Shown here: positions 1 to 9,926 of the stretch, piece after piece | How the letters are laid out: each line of letters begins with the position of its first letter | Numbering within the stretch: position 1 is the first letter of the stretch | Assembly: GCA_903876685.1 (NCBI GenBank) | Contig: CAIRBC010000317.1 | Coordinates: 1 to 34,463, forward strand | DNA length: 34,463 bases | Reading direction: 5' to 3' | Source: an uncultured Nitrosomonadales bacterium | GTDB lineage: Bacteria > Pseudomonadota > Gammaproteobacteria > Burkholderiales > Gallionellaceae | Position numbers and translations under genes: made by a program | Notes under the pieces: model-generated | Database searches by the model: none | Seen by the model: the letters and a program-made list of their open reading frames with translations, nothing else | What the model was told of the DNA's origin: nothing

Positions 1-40
1 AGTGCCATGCACGTTAACGTGAAACACGCGTAGCGACTTA

Positions 41-132
41 CTCCCCCTCGCCCGCTTGCGGGAGAGGGATGGGGTGAGGGAAACGGACATGGCGGTTTCA
101 TTACAAGGGGTGGCATCATTGCCATGTCCGTT
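41..132. repeat. REP-like intergenic repeat (cccctcgcccgcttgcgggagagggatggggtgaggg) followed by a perfect 12-bp inverted repeat
   Basis: cccgcttgcggg palindrome at about 50-62; inverted arms aacggacatggc (82-93) and gccatgtccgtt (121-132); related sequences recur near 30090-30216. Confidence 0.6.
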
Positions 133-181
133 AGTTTAAATGTGATGAATTTGTGAATTTGGGGTATTACCCCTATTTATG

Positions 182-730
182 CTATTTTGCCAGGGTCAGG
201 CTGCGACTGGTGAATACGGCAAAAATTGCTGCGGCGCAGGCCAGATACAAGGCACCGCTAGTCAGGTAAGGCAGATAGATGGGTAACATTTCCGCGCAAT
301 ATTCCGCTACACCCATGCCAGGATACCGACCGGAAAATAGGTAAAACGAGCCATTAGAAATCACAAAGGCGACGTTTAGCGCGAGAAAGGAAATGGCTGC
401 ATATATGCTCAGACTCTGCAGGCTGCGTTGATGAATACGTGCATAATAACGTCCGGCCAGCCATAACGCGCCATAGGTCGGAATCAAAAAGGCATAGGCA
501 GGGGACATGCAATAATTATCGACTCCCAGTTGAGCGATTGCAACATAATCCAGTGCGGCAGCTTCCGCCAGCAAGATAACGAACCACAACGGACTGGTGA
601 GCAAAACTCCCGCCAGCAGAAATACTGCCAGCGAAGCATCTGGAAAGTGCAGTGCACTGCCAAAATGGTGCATACGGGTGGCGGCCATCAAAACGGCTAA
701 AATGATGAGCGGTTGTACTGATTGTTTCAT
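182..730 (-). CDS. btuM: BtuM-like cobalamin transport membrane protein (solitary ECF S-component-like)
   Basis: About 182 aa from the ATG at 730 (MKQSVQPLIIL...), highly hydrophobic, directly downstream of a btuB-type gene behind a cobalamin riboswitch; Cys in the motif DNYCMSPAY; SD-like aggag before the ATG. The ORF-track start at 802 overlaps btuB and is less likely. Confidence 0.7.
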   Translation of the reverse strand: MKQSVQPLIILAVLMAATRMHHFGSALHFPDASLAVFLLAGVLLTSPLWFVILLAEAAALDYVAIAQLGVDNYCMSPAYAFLIPTYGALWLAGRYYARIHQRSLQSLSIYAAISFLALNVAFVISNGSFYLFSGRYPGMGVAEYCAEMLPIYLPYLTSGALYLACAAAIFAVFTSRSLTLAK

Positions 731-746
731 GGTGTTCTCCTGTGCT

Positions 747-2555
747 CTATGGTTGATAATTGAGGTTGATAAAAATTCTGCGACCAGGGGTGTTGTAACC
801 ATAGGCGGTAGAGTCGTTCTGATTGCTTAGGTTGTCCAGGCGCGTTGAAACCCTGAGTTTCTGGTTTATTGCATAGCCCGCAGTCAGATTCAGCATACTA
901 TAACTGCCCAGCGTGTGGCCTGCATCCTGACGCTCGCTTGAATACAGCCATTCGGCACCATACTGCCAGGCACCCTGCTGCCGGTTCATAGTCAGATTAC
1001 TGTGTATTCTGGCACGGCCGCGTAAAATTTCACCCGTGGTCTGATTGCGCGGGTTTTGTGTCGTTAGTGCAGACTTCACGGACGTGTCGCCGAATTGCCC
1101 GGCATAGCTGACTTCTATACCTTCGGTGCGTGCCTTACCTATGTTCGACAGACTGTAGGATATCGGATCAGACAAGATTAAATCGCGGGTGCGGTTATCG
1201 AAATAGCTTATATCCAGATGATGTGCTGCTGTCGTGTAATGCATTGCAAATTCGACATTATGCGAATGTTCCGGTCGCAAATCTGGAAAGCTGTAACCCG
1301 GATAATACAATTCATTGAAAGTGGGTGCGCGAAAGGCCGTGCTCACATTTGTCGTTGCGCGCCAGCTATTATCAAACAGATACCCGTATCCCAGCAGGCC
1401 TGTGTTTATATTTCCATATTGTGAATTGCGATCCTGGCGCAGGTTAACCTGCCATTGATGCGAGCCATAACCGGTGGTATATCCGGCAAGCAGGCTTAGT
1501 ATGCGCCTTTGATCAGGGCTGTAACTCGGATTTAGGTCACTGTAGACATGCTGTTCAAGTTGTTCTACACCTAGTAGTAATTGCCCTGCGGATTTTATTT
1601 GTAGGGTGTTTAGCCAACTGAGCTGGTTCTGTGTCGATTTTATTTGCGATCCATAAGGGTTTGGCAGACCGTTCAGATAGTCACGGTAGTTATCAGACCC
1701 TTGACCGAATTGTAGTTGGCTATGCCAGAATTCTCCGAGCTGATTGTCCGAGGAAAACGAAAATTTGCCGATGTCTGAACGGTTACGGTTCACGTCAGTG
1801 GGTGTTGCAAACTCACTGTCATACTGGTTTTTACCCGAACTGTCATAGAGGCTTATTGCAACACGGTTGGCGGCGCTGAAAGCATAGCCGATATTGGCGG
1901 ATACACTGCTATTGCGATAACCGTCACGATCAGGATTTGCACCCGGTAGCAGCGCAGGATTCATTGCAGATACACCATCTGTTTTGAATTGAGATACTTG
2001 TAATGCATAATCCAGTTTTTCGTTCGCACCGGAAATGCCAGTGCTGGCGCGGTGTGTGCCGAGGCTACCCATGCCGAGGTTCATGTGGTATTTTGGGTCG
2101 CCCTTGCCTTGTTTAGTGAAAATTTGTATCACACCACCGATTGCCTCAGAGCCATAAAGACTGCTGACATTGCCTCGTACTACCTCGATACGTTCTATCT
2201 GATCCAGCATCAGATCCTGAATCGAGGTTGTTCCGGCGGTAGCAGAACCGATACGCATGCCGTCCAGCAGCACCAGCACCTGGGTGTTACTGCTACCGCG
2301 CAGGAACAGACCGGGAACTTTACCCATTCCGCCGTTTTGTGCGACAGCCGTGCCGGGTACGCTGCGCAACAGGCTTGCCACATCGGCAGCTTCAGAGTGT
2401 TGTATTTCTTCAGCGGTGATGACGGTTACAGAAGAGAGACTGGCATTTAGTGGTTGAGAAACGCGTGTGGTACTAACCACCATTTCCGGCCATTCTGTCG
2501 CATAAGAGTGGCAACAAACCACGCCGAGCAGCGCGGCGGATAACTTATATTTCAT
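747..2555 (-). CDS. btuB: TonB-dependent vitamin B12 receptor
   Basis: Signal peptide, TonB box-like and plug-domain motifs (VSTTRVSQPLNASLSSVTVITAEEI; VLVLLDGMRIG; IERIEVVRGNVSSLYGSEAIGGVIQIFTK), beta-barrel C-terminus; preceded by a cobalamin riboswitch. Confidence 0.92.
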   Translation of the reverse strand: MKYKLSAALLGVVCCHSYATEWPEMVVSTTRVSQPLNASLSSVTVITAEEIQHSEAADVASLLRSVPGTAVAQNGGMGKVPGLFLRGSSNTQVLVLLDGMRIGSATAGTTSIQDLMLDQIERIEVVRGNVSSLYGSEAIGGVIQIFTKQGKGDPKYHMNLGMGSLGTHRASTGISGANEKLDYALQVSQFKTDGVSAMNPALLPGANPDRDGYRNSSVSANIGYAFSAANRVAISLYDSSGKNQYDSEFATPTDVNRNRSDIGKFSFSSDNQLGEFWHSQLQFGQGSDNYRDYLNGLPNPYGSQIKSTQNQLSWLNTLQIKSAGQLLLGVEQLEQHVYSDLNPSYSPDQRRILSLLAGYTTGYGSHQWQVNLRQDRNSQYGNINTGLLGYGYLFDNSWRATTNVSTAFRAPTFNELYYPGYSFPDLRPEHSHNVEFAMHYTTAAHHLDISYFDNRTRDLILSDPISYSLSNIGKARTEGIEVSYAGQFGDTSVKSALTTQNPRNQTTGEILRGRARIHSNLTMNRQQGAWQYGAEWLYSSERQDAGHTLGSYSMLNLTAGYAINQKLRVSTRLDNLSNQNDSTAYGYNTPGRRIFINLNYQP

Positions 2556-2654
2556 TCTGTGATTACCTGAAAATTTCCAAGCGTCCCCGTTGGAAAGTTA
2601 TATTCAGGAAATGTGGCGGGAATAGAAAACCCTTTACCGATGCGCCTCCCGCAC

Positions 2655-2850
2655 ATCTCCTGTACCTTGGTTTTCAGGCCGGTCTCCGGGCTCACAAGTC
2701 TTGATTTGCCGCCTTCCCATGAGTGATCACAGTGGCGTATAGGCAAATCCGCACTCGTTTACCGTTGCGGGGGCAGCACAGGCATGAGAAAAAACTTTCA
2801 CCTGTTTCCCGTTTAACTCAACTGCAGAGCAGTTTGAGAACCTTAAAACA
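2655..2850 (-). promoter_or_regulatory. Cobalamin riboswitch upstream of btuB
   Basis: Minus strand reads ...GGGAAACAGGTGAAAG...ATGCCTGTGCTGCCCCCGCAACGGTAA...GCCACTGTGATCACTCATGGGAAGGCGGCAAATCAAGACTTGTGAGCCCGGAGACCGGCC, which contains the characteristic conserved cobalamin riboswitch blocks. Confidence 0.92.
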
Positions 2851-2959
2851 TCTAGTATTATAACACCGACCGAACAGAATAGTCCAAAAATTATAAATTG
2901 CCTTAAAAAGTGCTGCTTACCGTTTGACTTGGCTACACTTTTCAAATTATAGTCATACT

Positions 2960-3181
2960 ATGGAAAATGAACTTAACGCCTTGGAAAGCAAACTTGGTCA
3001 GCTGATACAGGTATGCGGGAGTTTGCGTACCGAAAATCACCGGTTGCGCCAGGAATTGGCACATTCACAAAGCAATTATCGACAATGCAATGACCAGTTG
3101 GAAAAATGCACTCAAAAGCTGCAAACGGCAAAGCTTCGACTTGAAAATTTGTTAAAAACCTTACCAGAAGATCAACCATGA
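2960..3181 (+). CDS. ZapB-like / TIGR02449-type small coiled-coil protein
   Basis: MENELNALESKLGQLIQVCGSLRTENHRLRQEL coiled coil; immediately upstream of and overlapping zapA. Confidence 0.7.
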   Translation: MENELNALESKLGQLIQVCGSLRTENHRLRQELAHSQSNYRQCNDQLEKCTQKLQTAKLRLENLLKTLPEDQP

Positions 3182-3489
3182 GTGGCGTAACCAAGACTAT
3201 GGATGTCAAATTGCTCGACCGTGAGTTGCGGGTCGCCTGCCCTGAAGAAGAGCGTGGAGAACTGCTGGATTCGGTTGCCTATCTCGATAAAAAAATGCGT
3301 GAAATACGCGATATAGGGAAAATAGCCAGTACCGAACGCATCGCCCTGATGGCCGCTTTGAACATCACCCATGAACTTCTTTCGGTAAAACTCGGACGTG
3401 GCTTTGACCTGGCCGATTTTAAGCGTAGAATGAACTCCATGCAGGCGGCGATAGATCATGCTTTAGCCGAACAAGAATCGCTTTTTTGA
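3178..3489 (+). CDS. zapA: Cell division protein ZapA
   Basis: MDVKLLDRELRVACPEEERGELLDSVAYLDKKMREIRDIGKIASTERIALMAALNITHELL, ZapA family; followed by 6S RNA, the usual proteobacterial order. Confidence 0.9.
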   Translation: MSGVTKTMDVKLLDRELRVACPEEERGELLDSVAYLDKKMREIRDIGKIASTERIALMAALNITHELLSVKLGRGFDLADFKRRMNSMQAAIDHALAEQESLF

Positions 3490-3517
3490 CCTTGTCTAAA
3501 GTCATAAAGCTTATAGT

Positions 3518-3700
3518 TTGTCCCCTGCGGTGTTCGTCAGGCCTATAATTCTTAGAACCAAGATGTTAACCAGGTTGCGACTCGAAGAGCTGCTGTTGTG
3601 AACGTCCTCCGGGATGATCCTGATGTGGCAGAGAAGCAACCATCTTGAACCGCAGGTTCGAGATGCTGGGTCAACGGCACAGGCGGGGGGCTTTATTCTG
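3518..3700 (+). ncRNA. ssrS: 6S RNA (SsrS) candidate
   Basis: Sits between zapA and the next gene; contains tttgtcccctgcggtgttcgtcaggcc and the complementary closing side cttgaaccgcaggttcgagatgctgggtcaacggcacaggcgggggg; ends at a strong terminator. Boundaries approximate. Confidence 0.75.
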
Positions 3701-3729
3701 GTGCGACCCGAAATAGGGTCGCACTTTTT
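3701..3729 (+). terminator. Rho-independent terminator
   Basis: GTGCGACCC-gaaata-GGGTCGCAC followed by TTTTT; perfect 9-bp stem. Confidence 0.92.
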
Positions 3730-6700
3730 ATGCATCATGGGTCTATGGGCAAAATGGTCAGCAGCCTGCGTAAACGGTTAACGACAACTTTGGGGGTTGT
3801 CGTCCTTCCTTTTATGGCAATCACCATTCTCGGTATAGGATTGTTCGCGTTTCAGACCCTGAAGAACGAAGCAAATGCCCAGTTATCGCAGCAATCCGTG
3901 ATACTGGGTGAAAGCATTGTACGCTGGGATGCGGAAGTGGTGCGTTTTCTCAGTCTGCTGACGCGTCAGCCGCAAATTGTGGAAATGCACCCTGAGGAAC
4001 AGCGACCCTTACTACTCAGGGTAAAAGAGGTCTATGCCGATGCTTACCTGGTGGCGATATGCGACCGTCAGGGATTCAGTAATGCGCGCAACGATTCCGC
4101 GACTCCTATCGATTATCACGATCGTAAATATTTCAAGGGTGCGATGGCCGGGGCAGATATCACCCGGGAACTGATTGTCAGCAGGACTACCCATGTGCCT
4201 GCTGTGGCCTTTGGAGCCCCGGTGCATAGTGCTGATGGCGCTATTGTCGGGGTTGCAATGGCGAGCTTCAGTCTTAACCGTATTACCGAAATTGTCAATG
4301 CCGTCAAACTGGGTAAAACCGGTTATGCCTTTGTGGTGGATGAAAACGGCTTTCTGATCGCCCATCCAAAACTGCTATCGTCCACAACGCTGGAATCCGC
4401 ACGTGGACTAGCACCTGTCGATGCGTTATTAAGCGGGAAGCGCGGTCCCTTTGCCTTCACCGACCATGAAGGTAGTAACTGGATGGCGCATCTGCAAACG
4501 CTTAGCAACGGTTGGGGCGTGGTTGTTCTTCAGCAAAATGAGGAAGTGCTGGCGCATGCCAATTTGATCTGGCAGGTACTGGTGGTGATTCTGCTGCTGG
4601 CCACTTCGATTGCCTGGCTAGTGATATGGGTAATGGTAGGCAAGACGGTGCACTCGATCAAAGGTATCGCCGATACCGCGCAAGCCTACGCCGATGGTGA
4701 TCTGGGGCGTAAGGCGGAGGTACATAGTGATGACGAAATCGGTATGCTGGCAAATTCCTTTAATCGCATGGCCGAACAACTCGCAGGGCATATACAAACC
4801 CTGGAGGAGCGTGTTAAAGAACGCACTTATCAGTTGGAAAGTAGCAACCTTTCTCTTGAAAACGCCCTGACCGAGCTCAAGACGACTCAGCAACAACTGA
4901 TAGAAACCGAGCGCAATCGTGCAGATGCACTGAATATTGCCAAAGATCAGGCAGAATCCGCCACTAAATCCAAGAGCGAATTCCTGGCCAACATGAGCCA
5001 TGAAATACGCACTCCGATGAATGCGGTTATCGGCATGACCCATCTGGCGTTGCAAACCGAATTAAACAACAGGCAGCGCGGTTACCTGGAAAAAGTCGAT
5101 GCAGCTGCCAAAGGGTTGCTACGCATCATCGACGACATACTCGATTTTTCCAAGATCGAGGCTGGCAAACTGCGTTTCGAGCAACTGGATTTTAATCTTA
5201 ACGAAGTAATGGAGCGCCTCTCTGATCTGTGCATAATAAAAGCACAGGAGAAGGGATTGGAACTACTGTTCGATATCGGTGCAGATGTACCATTGGCGCT
5301 GATTGGTGATCCGTTGCGTCTGGGACAAATCCTGATCAACTTGGTAGGCAATGCCATCAAGTTCACTGACAAAGGTGAAATAACCGTAGTGGTTCGTGCC
5401 GACATGGCTGTCAATAATCGGGTGCAACTGCGATTTGCAGTGATTGATACCGGTGTTGGATTATCGGAAGAACAATGCCGGCGACTGTTCACCGCCTTCA
5501 CTCAGGCCGATACCACGACCACCCGCAAGTATGGGGGAACCGGATTGGGTTTGACGATCTGCAAACGTCTGGTTGAAATGATGGGTGGACAGATCCTGGT
5601 GGAGAGTAAGGAAGGCTCTGGCAGTCGTTTTAGCTTCAATGCCAATTTCGGACTACAGCGCTCGCAACCTGCCATATTGACCCATCAGATAGCAGGTTTA
5701 CAGGTATTGGTGGTTGACGATAATGCCAGCGCAAGGGAGATTTTCGTCTTCATGCTCACTGAGCAGGGGTTGCAGGCCAAGTCGGTGGCTAGCGGACTAG
5801 AAGCATTGGCCGAACTGGAGCGAGCGCAACTGCAGGGTAGTCCTTATGGTCTGGTGCTGGTCGATTGGCAAATGCCTGAGCTGGATGGGGTAGAAACCAT
5901 ACAGCGTATACGCTCCAACCAGCGTTTGCTGAAAATGCCGGCTTGCATGATGGTTACCGCCTATAGCCGTGATGAACTGTTGCGTCGCCTGAACGGAGTT
6001 GCTATAGATGGCTTGCTGATCAAACCGGTCAGTCCTTCTACGCTATGCGACATTATTGCGTCGACTTTCAGCATCAAAGAGGTGCAGCAACGCATACCCT
6101 ACAAGTTTGATTATAACCAGGTGCGCGCAAAGCTCAGCGGCGGTCATGTGCTGCTGGTAGAGGATAATGAAGTTAATCGTGAATTGGCAGTGGAGTTGCT
6201 GAGCAACGCCGGCTTAACAGTAGATGTGGCTGTTAATGGGCTGGAAGCGTTGAAAAAAGTTACTGAAGTTGAATATGATGCCGTGCTGATGGATTGTCAG
6301 ATGCCGGTTATGGATGGATTCGAGGCGACGCAAAATCTGCGCAGTCTGTTAGGGTATACGCAATTGCCGGTGATTGCGATGACCGCCAATGCGATGTCTG
6401 AAGATCGTGACAAATGTCTGGCGGCCGGGATGAACGATCATATCGGAAAACCGATCGATGTTGCGCAATTGTATAGCACCCTGATGCGCTGGGTGCAGCC
6501 CTTACACCCGACCGCTATCGTTGAAGTTGTGCAGCCTGCCGCAGACAGCGTAAATTTCTTGATCAAGGGCATCGATGTCGGGGACGGACTGGCACGCACT
6601 ATGGGCAACCGTGCGTTTTATTTGCAATTATTGTCTCAGTTTCGCAGCAATCAGGCAGATACGCCCGCAAAAATCCGCGAAGCTTTTGAACAAAACGATC

Positions 6701-7140
6701 TGCAGCTTGCTGAACGGCTTGCGCATACGCTAAAAGGGGTGGCCGCACAGGTAGGCGCGATTCCGATGGCGGCGCTCTCTGAGCAAATTGAACACGATAT
6801 AAGACTGGGCGCTACGGTAGACGACCTAAGTCCCTTGTTACAGCGTCTGGAGGCCGATATGAACGATTTATGGGTAGCTATGTCGCACGTGATCGATGTG
6901 CCTGCTAAAATAGACCCGGATGCCTGCGCGGTAGATAGCGAAGCAATGCATAGCTTGCTTCAGCAATTTGCAAAACTGCTGCGGGAATATGACGGTGCTG
7001 CGTTTGATGTGTTTGAAAAATCTGGCGCACAGTTTATCGCAGCACTGGGAAGCGATGCACACAAGGAGATTGCACAAGCAGCACTTCAATATGATTTTGA
7101 TGTTGCGCTGTCTGTATTGCTGGCTCATGCGCCATCCTGA
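3730..7140 (+). CDS. Hybrid sensor histidine kinase: Cache-type sensor, HAMP, HisKA, HATPase_c, two REC domains, C-terminal HPt
   Basis: [21 protein letters not shown] (H-box); [21 protein letters not shown] (G-box); REC motifs [12 protein letters not shown] and [12 protein letters not shown]; HPt [14 protein letters not shown]. True start may be 3745 or 3754. Confidence 0.92.
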   Translation: MHHGSMGKMVSSLRKRLTTTLGVVVLPFMAITILGIGLFAFQTLKNEANAQLSQQSVILGESIVRWDAEVVRFLSLLTRQPQIVEMHPEEQRPLLLRVKEVYADAYLVAICDRQGFSNARNDSATPIDYHDRKYFKGAMAGADITRELIVSRTTHVPAVAFGAPVHSADGAIVGVAMASFSLNRITEIVNAVKLGKTGYAFVVDENGFLIAHPKLLSSTTLESARGLAPVDALLSGKRGPFAFTDHEGSNWMAHLQTLSNGWGVVVLQQNEEVLAHANLIWQVLVVILLLATSIAWLVIWVMVGKTVHSIKGIADTAQAYADGDLGRKAEVHSDDEIGMLANSFNRMAEQLAGHIQTLEERVKERTYQLESSNLSLENALTELKTTQQQLIETERNRADALNIAKDQAESATKSKSEFLANMSHEIRTPMNAVIGMTHLALQTELNNRQRGYLEKVDAAAKGLLRIIDDILDFSKIEAGKLRFEQLDFNLNEVMERLSDLCIIKAQEKGLELLFDIGADVPLALIGDPLRLGQILINLVGNAIKFTDKGEITVVVRADMAVNNRVQLRFAVIDTGVGLSEEQCRRLFTAFTQADTTTTRKYGGTGLGLTICKRLVEMMGGQILVESKEGSGSRFSFNANFGLQRSQPAILTHQIAGLQVLVVDDNASAREIFVFMLTEQGLQAKSVASGLEALAELERAQLQGSPYGLVLVDWQMPELDGVETIQRIRSNQRLLKMPACMMVTAYSRDELLRRLNGVAIDGLLIKPVSPSTLCDIIASTFSIKEVQQRIPYKFDYNQVRAKLSGGHVLLVEDNEVNRELAVELLSNAGLTVDVAVNGLEALKKVTEVEYDAVLMDCQMPVMDGFEATQNLRSLLGYTQLPVIAMTANAMSEDRDKCLAAGMNDHIGKPIDVAQLYSTLMRWVQPLHPTAIVEVVQPAADSVNFLIKGIDVGDGLARTMGNRAFYLQLLSQFRSNQADTPAKIREAFEQNDLQLAERLAHTLKGVAAQVGAIPMAALSEQIEHDIRLGATVDDLSPLLQRLEADMNDLWVAMSHVIDVPAKIDPDACAVDSEAMHSLLQQFAKLLREYDGAAFDVFEKSGAQFIAALGSDAHKEIAQAALQYDFDVALSVLLAHAPS

Positions 7141-7195
7141 AGTGAGCTGCGGAATGGTCAGCAGATGCCTGAAAATTGACTGAAAGAGTAGAATT

Positions 7196-8308
7196 ATGAA
7201 TGGCAGCACCGAAAAAATTAAACAGACGATCCTGATAGTCGACGATACGCCAGATAATATTGCCTTGCTCTTCGAGTTGCTAAAGGACAAATACCGGGTA
7301 AAGATTGCGACCAACGGTCTTAAAGCACTGGAAATTGCCGCCTATGTTCCCGTACCAGACTTGATTTTAATGGATGTGGTGATGCCGCAGATGGATGGCT
7401 ATGAAGCCTGTCGCCGACTCAAGGCTCAACCTGAAACGGCTGATATTCCGCTTATTTTCCTGACGGCTCGATGCCAGTCCAAGGATGAAGAAGCCGGACT
7501 GAGCATGGGAGCCGTTGACTACATCAGCAAACCGATCAGTCCGCCGATACTGCTGGCCAGGGTCGCAACCCATTTGAACCTGAAGAACGCGCGCCAGTTT
7601 CTGGCAGATCAGAATGAACATCTGGATCATCTGGTGCATCAACGCACTGATCAACTGGCCAGAATGCAGGATGCAACCATACTGGCAATGGCCTCGTTGG
7701 CTGAAACACGGGATAATGAAACCGGCAACCATATCCGCCGCACTCAGCATTATGTAGCGACCCTGGCTCGCCAGTTGCAGAGCAATCCACGTTTTAATTC
7801 AATATTGACGGATGATAATATCGAATTGCTCTACAAATCCGCACCTTTGCATGATGTCGGCAAGGTCGGCGTGCCAGATCGTATCCTGCTCAAACCGGGG
7901 AAGCTTGATCCTGATGAATTTGAAATAATGAAGCTGCATACGGTCTATGGTCGAGATACCATACTCTCGGTCGAAAAACATTTGGGCAGCAGCAATGGTT
8001 TCCTGACGTTTGCGCGTGAAATTGCCTATTCCCATCAGGAAAAATGGGATGGATCGGGTTACCCGGAGGGCTTGAAGCATGATGCCATTCCGGTATCTGC
8101 GCGGCTGATGGCAGTGGCGGATGTGTATGACGCACTTATTTCCAAGCGTGTTTACAAACCCGCTTTCAGCCATGAAAATGCCGTGGATATCATGAAACAG
8201 GGTCGAGGCAAGCATTTTGATCCTGACATGCTGGATGCTTTTCTGGTAGTAGAAGAACAATTTCGCCACATTGCTACGCAAATGAGCGACCATGAGACCA
8301 GTGAATAA
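7196..8308 (+). CDS. Response regulator with HD-GYP domain (putative c-di-GMP phosphodiesterase, RpfG-like)
   Basis: REC: TILIVDDTPDNIALLFELL...PDLILMDVVMPQMDGYE; HD: HDVGKVGVPDRILLKPGKL; GYP: HQEKWDGSGYPEGL. Confidence 0.95.
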   Translation: MNGSTEKIKQTILIVDDTPDNIALLFELLKDKYRVKIATNGLKALEIAAYVPVPDLILMDVVMPQMDGYEACRRLKAQPETADIPLIFLTARCQSKDEEAGLSMGAVDYISKPISPPILLARVATHLNLKNARQFLADQNEHLDHLVHQRTDQLARMQDATILAMASLAETRDNETGNHIRRTQHYVATLARQLQSNPRFNSILTDDNIELLYKSAPLHDVGKVGVPDRILLKPGKLDPDEFEIMKLHTVYGRDTILSVEKHLGSSNGFLTFAREIAYSHQEKWDGSGYPEGLKHDAIPVSARLMAVADVYDALISKRVYKPAFSHENAVDIMKQGRGKHFDPDMLDAFLVVEEQFRHIATQMSDHETSE

Positions 8309-8356
8309 ACTTTTTAATAGAGGCTGCCTCGGTAGCAGCCGTCTGGAGAATGTCTC

Positions 8357-8734
8357 ATGCAGGGAAATGTGAGAATCCTGATTATTGACGATAATGATGT
8401 GTCGCGCTCATCATTACGATTTATCTTGTCTAGCGTGAGCCGTTATCAAATAGTAGGCCAGGCAGCCAGTGCGAAACGGGGTCTGGAACTGGCTGAGCAT
8501 TTACAGCCAGACCTGATCTGTCTCGACATCATTTTGCCGGATGGAGATGGGCTTTATCTGCTTAAAATAATCAAGATTCGCTGGCCACAGATTGTTGTGT
8601 TGATGGTGACCGGCAATAACGACAATGGAGCGATGTTAAATGCAACGCGCAATGGCGCTAGCGGTTATATCGTTAAACCCTTCAATCCCGATACCTTGCT
8701 GTACACGGTGCAAAAGGCGATGGTGAAAGTATGA
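8357..8734 (+). CDS. Single-domain CheY-like response regulator
   Basis: VRILIIDDNDVSRSSLRFIL...PDLICLDIILPDGDGL...IVKPF; no output domain. Confidence 0.92.
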   Translation: MQGNVRILIIDDNDVSRSSLRFILSSVSRYQIVGQAASAKRGLELAEHLQPDLICLDIILPDGDGLYLLKIIKIRWPQIVVLMVTGNNDNGAMLNATRNGASGYIVKPFNPDTLLYTVQKAMVKV

Positions 8735-9924
8735 GCCGCAGCTTAACTATTGGTACTACAATATTTTTCGAACAGAAGATTAAGCAAGCGATAGCCTTAC
8801 TACTTCTGCTTATGTTAAGCGTTGGCGCCTTGGCTGAAGTAACGCCGGAAGACTCGGGTGACAAGGCCGTTGCGTTTAAGTTCACCCATAAGAGTGATCT
8901 GATGAGCAACACCGCAGGCGGCGTTAGTCGTGGCATGGTGTGGCTGGCGAATAGTGAAGTCAAAGCCAACCTGGATCTGGGCAAGCTGGCCGACTGGAAC
9001 GACACGACCGCCTATCTGCAATATCATATCCAGCATGGCGCAAAGTCCATCAACAAATATGCAGGCAGTTTTGCAGGGGTGGACAATATCGAATCGAAAA
9101 CCAACGCAGGGCAGTTTTTTCAGGCGTGGCTGCAAAAAAATTCCTCTGATAACAGTCTTTCGCTCTTGGCAGGACTCTATGCGATAGACTCTGAATTTTA
9201 CTCCAGCGAAACAGCGGGTCTTTTTTTCATGCCGCCGGTAGGCATGTCCACTGAAATGTCGCAGACCGGGCGTAACGGTCCGCCGATATTTCCGGTAGGT
9301 GCCCTGGGGTTGCGCTTGAAATATACCCATGCCGACTGGTATTTGCAAGGCGCACTGACCGACGGTGCGCCTGGTGATCTCAATAATGTTCAAGGTACAC
9401 AAATCAGGTTGGGTGACGGAACGCTGGCCATTATGGAATTTGGTTCCAGTTCCAGTGAAAAATCCCCCGGCAAGACCGCTTTTGGCGTTTGGCGCTATAC
9501 GACAGCGGCTCATGATCTGACTGAAAAGGATATATCCGGAAATTTGTTGTCCAGAGCCGACCGTGGATGCTACTTTCTGGCAGAGCGCAGCCTGCTCCCT
9601 GAACGACTACAGGGTTTTTTCCGGCTGGGCATCGCTAACAAACACGCTTATCAGGTTGAGTGGACAGGTAGCCTGGGTTTGAATTATCAATTGGATAACC
9701 ATGATACGGCAGGAATCGCCATTGCCTCCAGTCATGCTAGCGATAAATATCGTCAGTTGAATGCCGCCAAATCGTTAGAATCTATAGTCGAAATCACCTA
9801 CCGGATGCAATTGAAACCATGGCTGGCCGTGCAACCCGTGGTTCAGCGTGTCTTTAATCCGAATATGGATGCCAGGTTAGCGAATGCTCTGCTGGCAGGG
9901 GTACGGCTAGAAGCGTCGTTTTGA
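8731..9924 (+). CDS. OprB-like (carbohydrate-selective) outer membrane porin
   Basis: N-terminal signal region; AWLQKNSSDNSLSLLAGLYAIDSEFYSSETAGLFFMPPVGMSTEMSQTGRNGPPIFPVGALGLRLKY resembles the OprB family; C-terminal Phe (LLAGVRLEASF). Start overlaps the CheY-like stop (ATGA). Confidence 0.82.
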   Translation: MSRSLTIGTTIFFEQKIKQAIALLLLLMLSVGALAEVTPEDSGDKAVAFKFTHKSDLMSNTAGGVSRGMVWLANSEVKANLDLGKLADWNDTTAYLQYHIQHGAKSINKYAGSFAGVDNIESKTNAGQFFQAWLQKNSSDNSLSLLAGLYAIDSEFYSSETAGLFFMPPVGMSTEMSQTGRNGPPIFPVGALGLRLKYTHADWYLQGALTDGAPGDLNNVQGTQIRLGDGTLAIMEFGSSSSEKSPGKTAFGVWRYTTAAHDLTEKDISGNLLSRADRGCYFLAERSLLPERLQGFFRLGIANKHAYQVEWTGSLGLNYQLDNHDTAGIAIASSHASDKYRQLNAAKSLESIVEITYRMQLKPWLAVQPVVQRVFNPNMDARLANALLAGVRLEASF

Positions 9925-9926
9925 GC

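Noticed and set aside
2552-2945. Two small minus-strand ORFs (64 and 72 aa) upstream of btuB
   Set aside because: They lie in the cobalamin riboswitch leader, which explains the conservation better.
3511-3738. 75-aa minus-strand ORF
   Set aside because: Antisense to the 6S RNA candidate and its terminator; no protein-like features.
8815-9513. 232-aa minus-strand ORF inside the porin gene
   Set aside because: Antisense shadow of a well-supported porin ORF.
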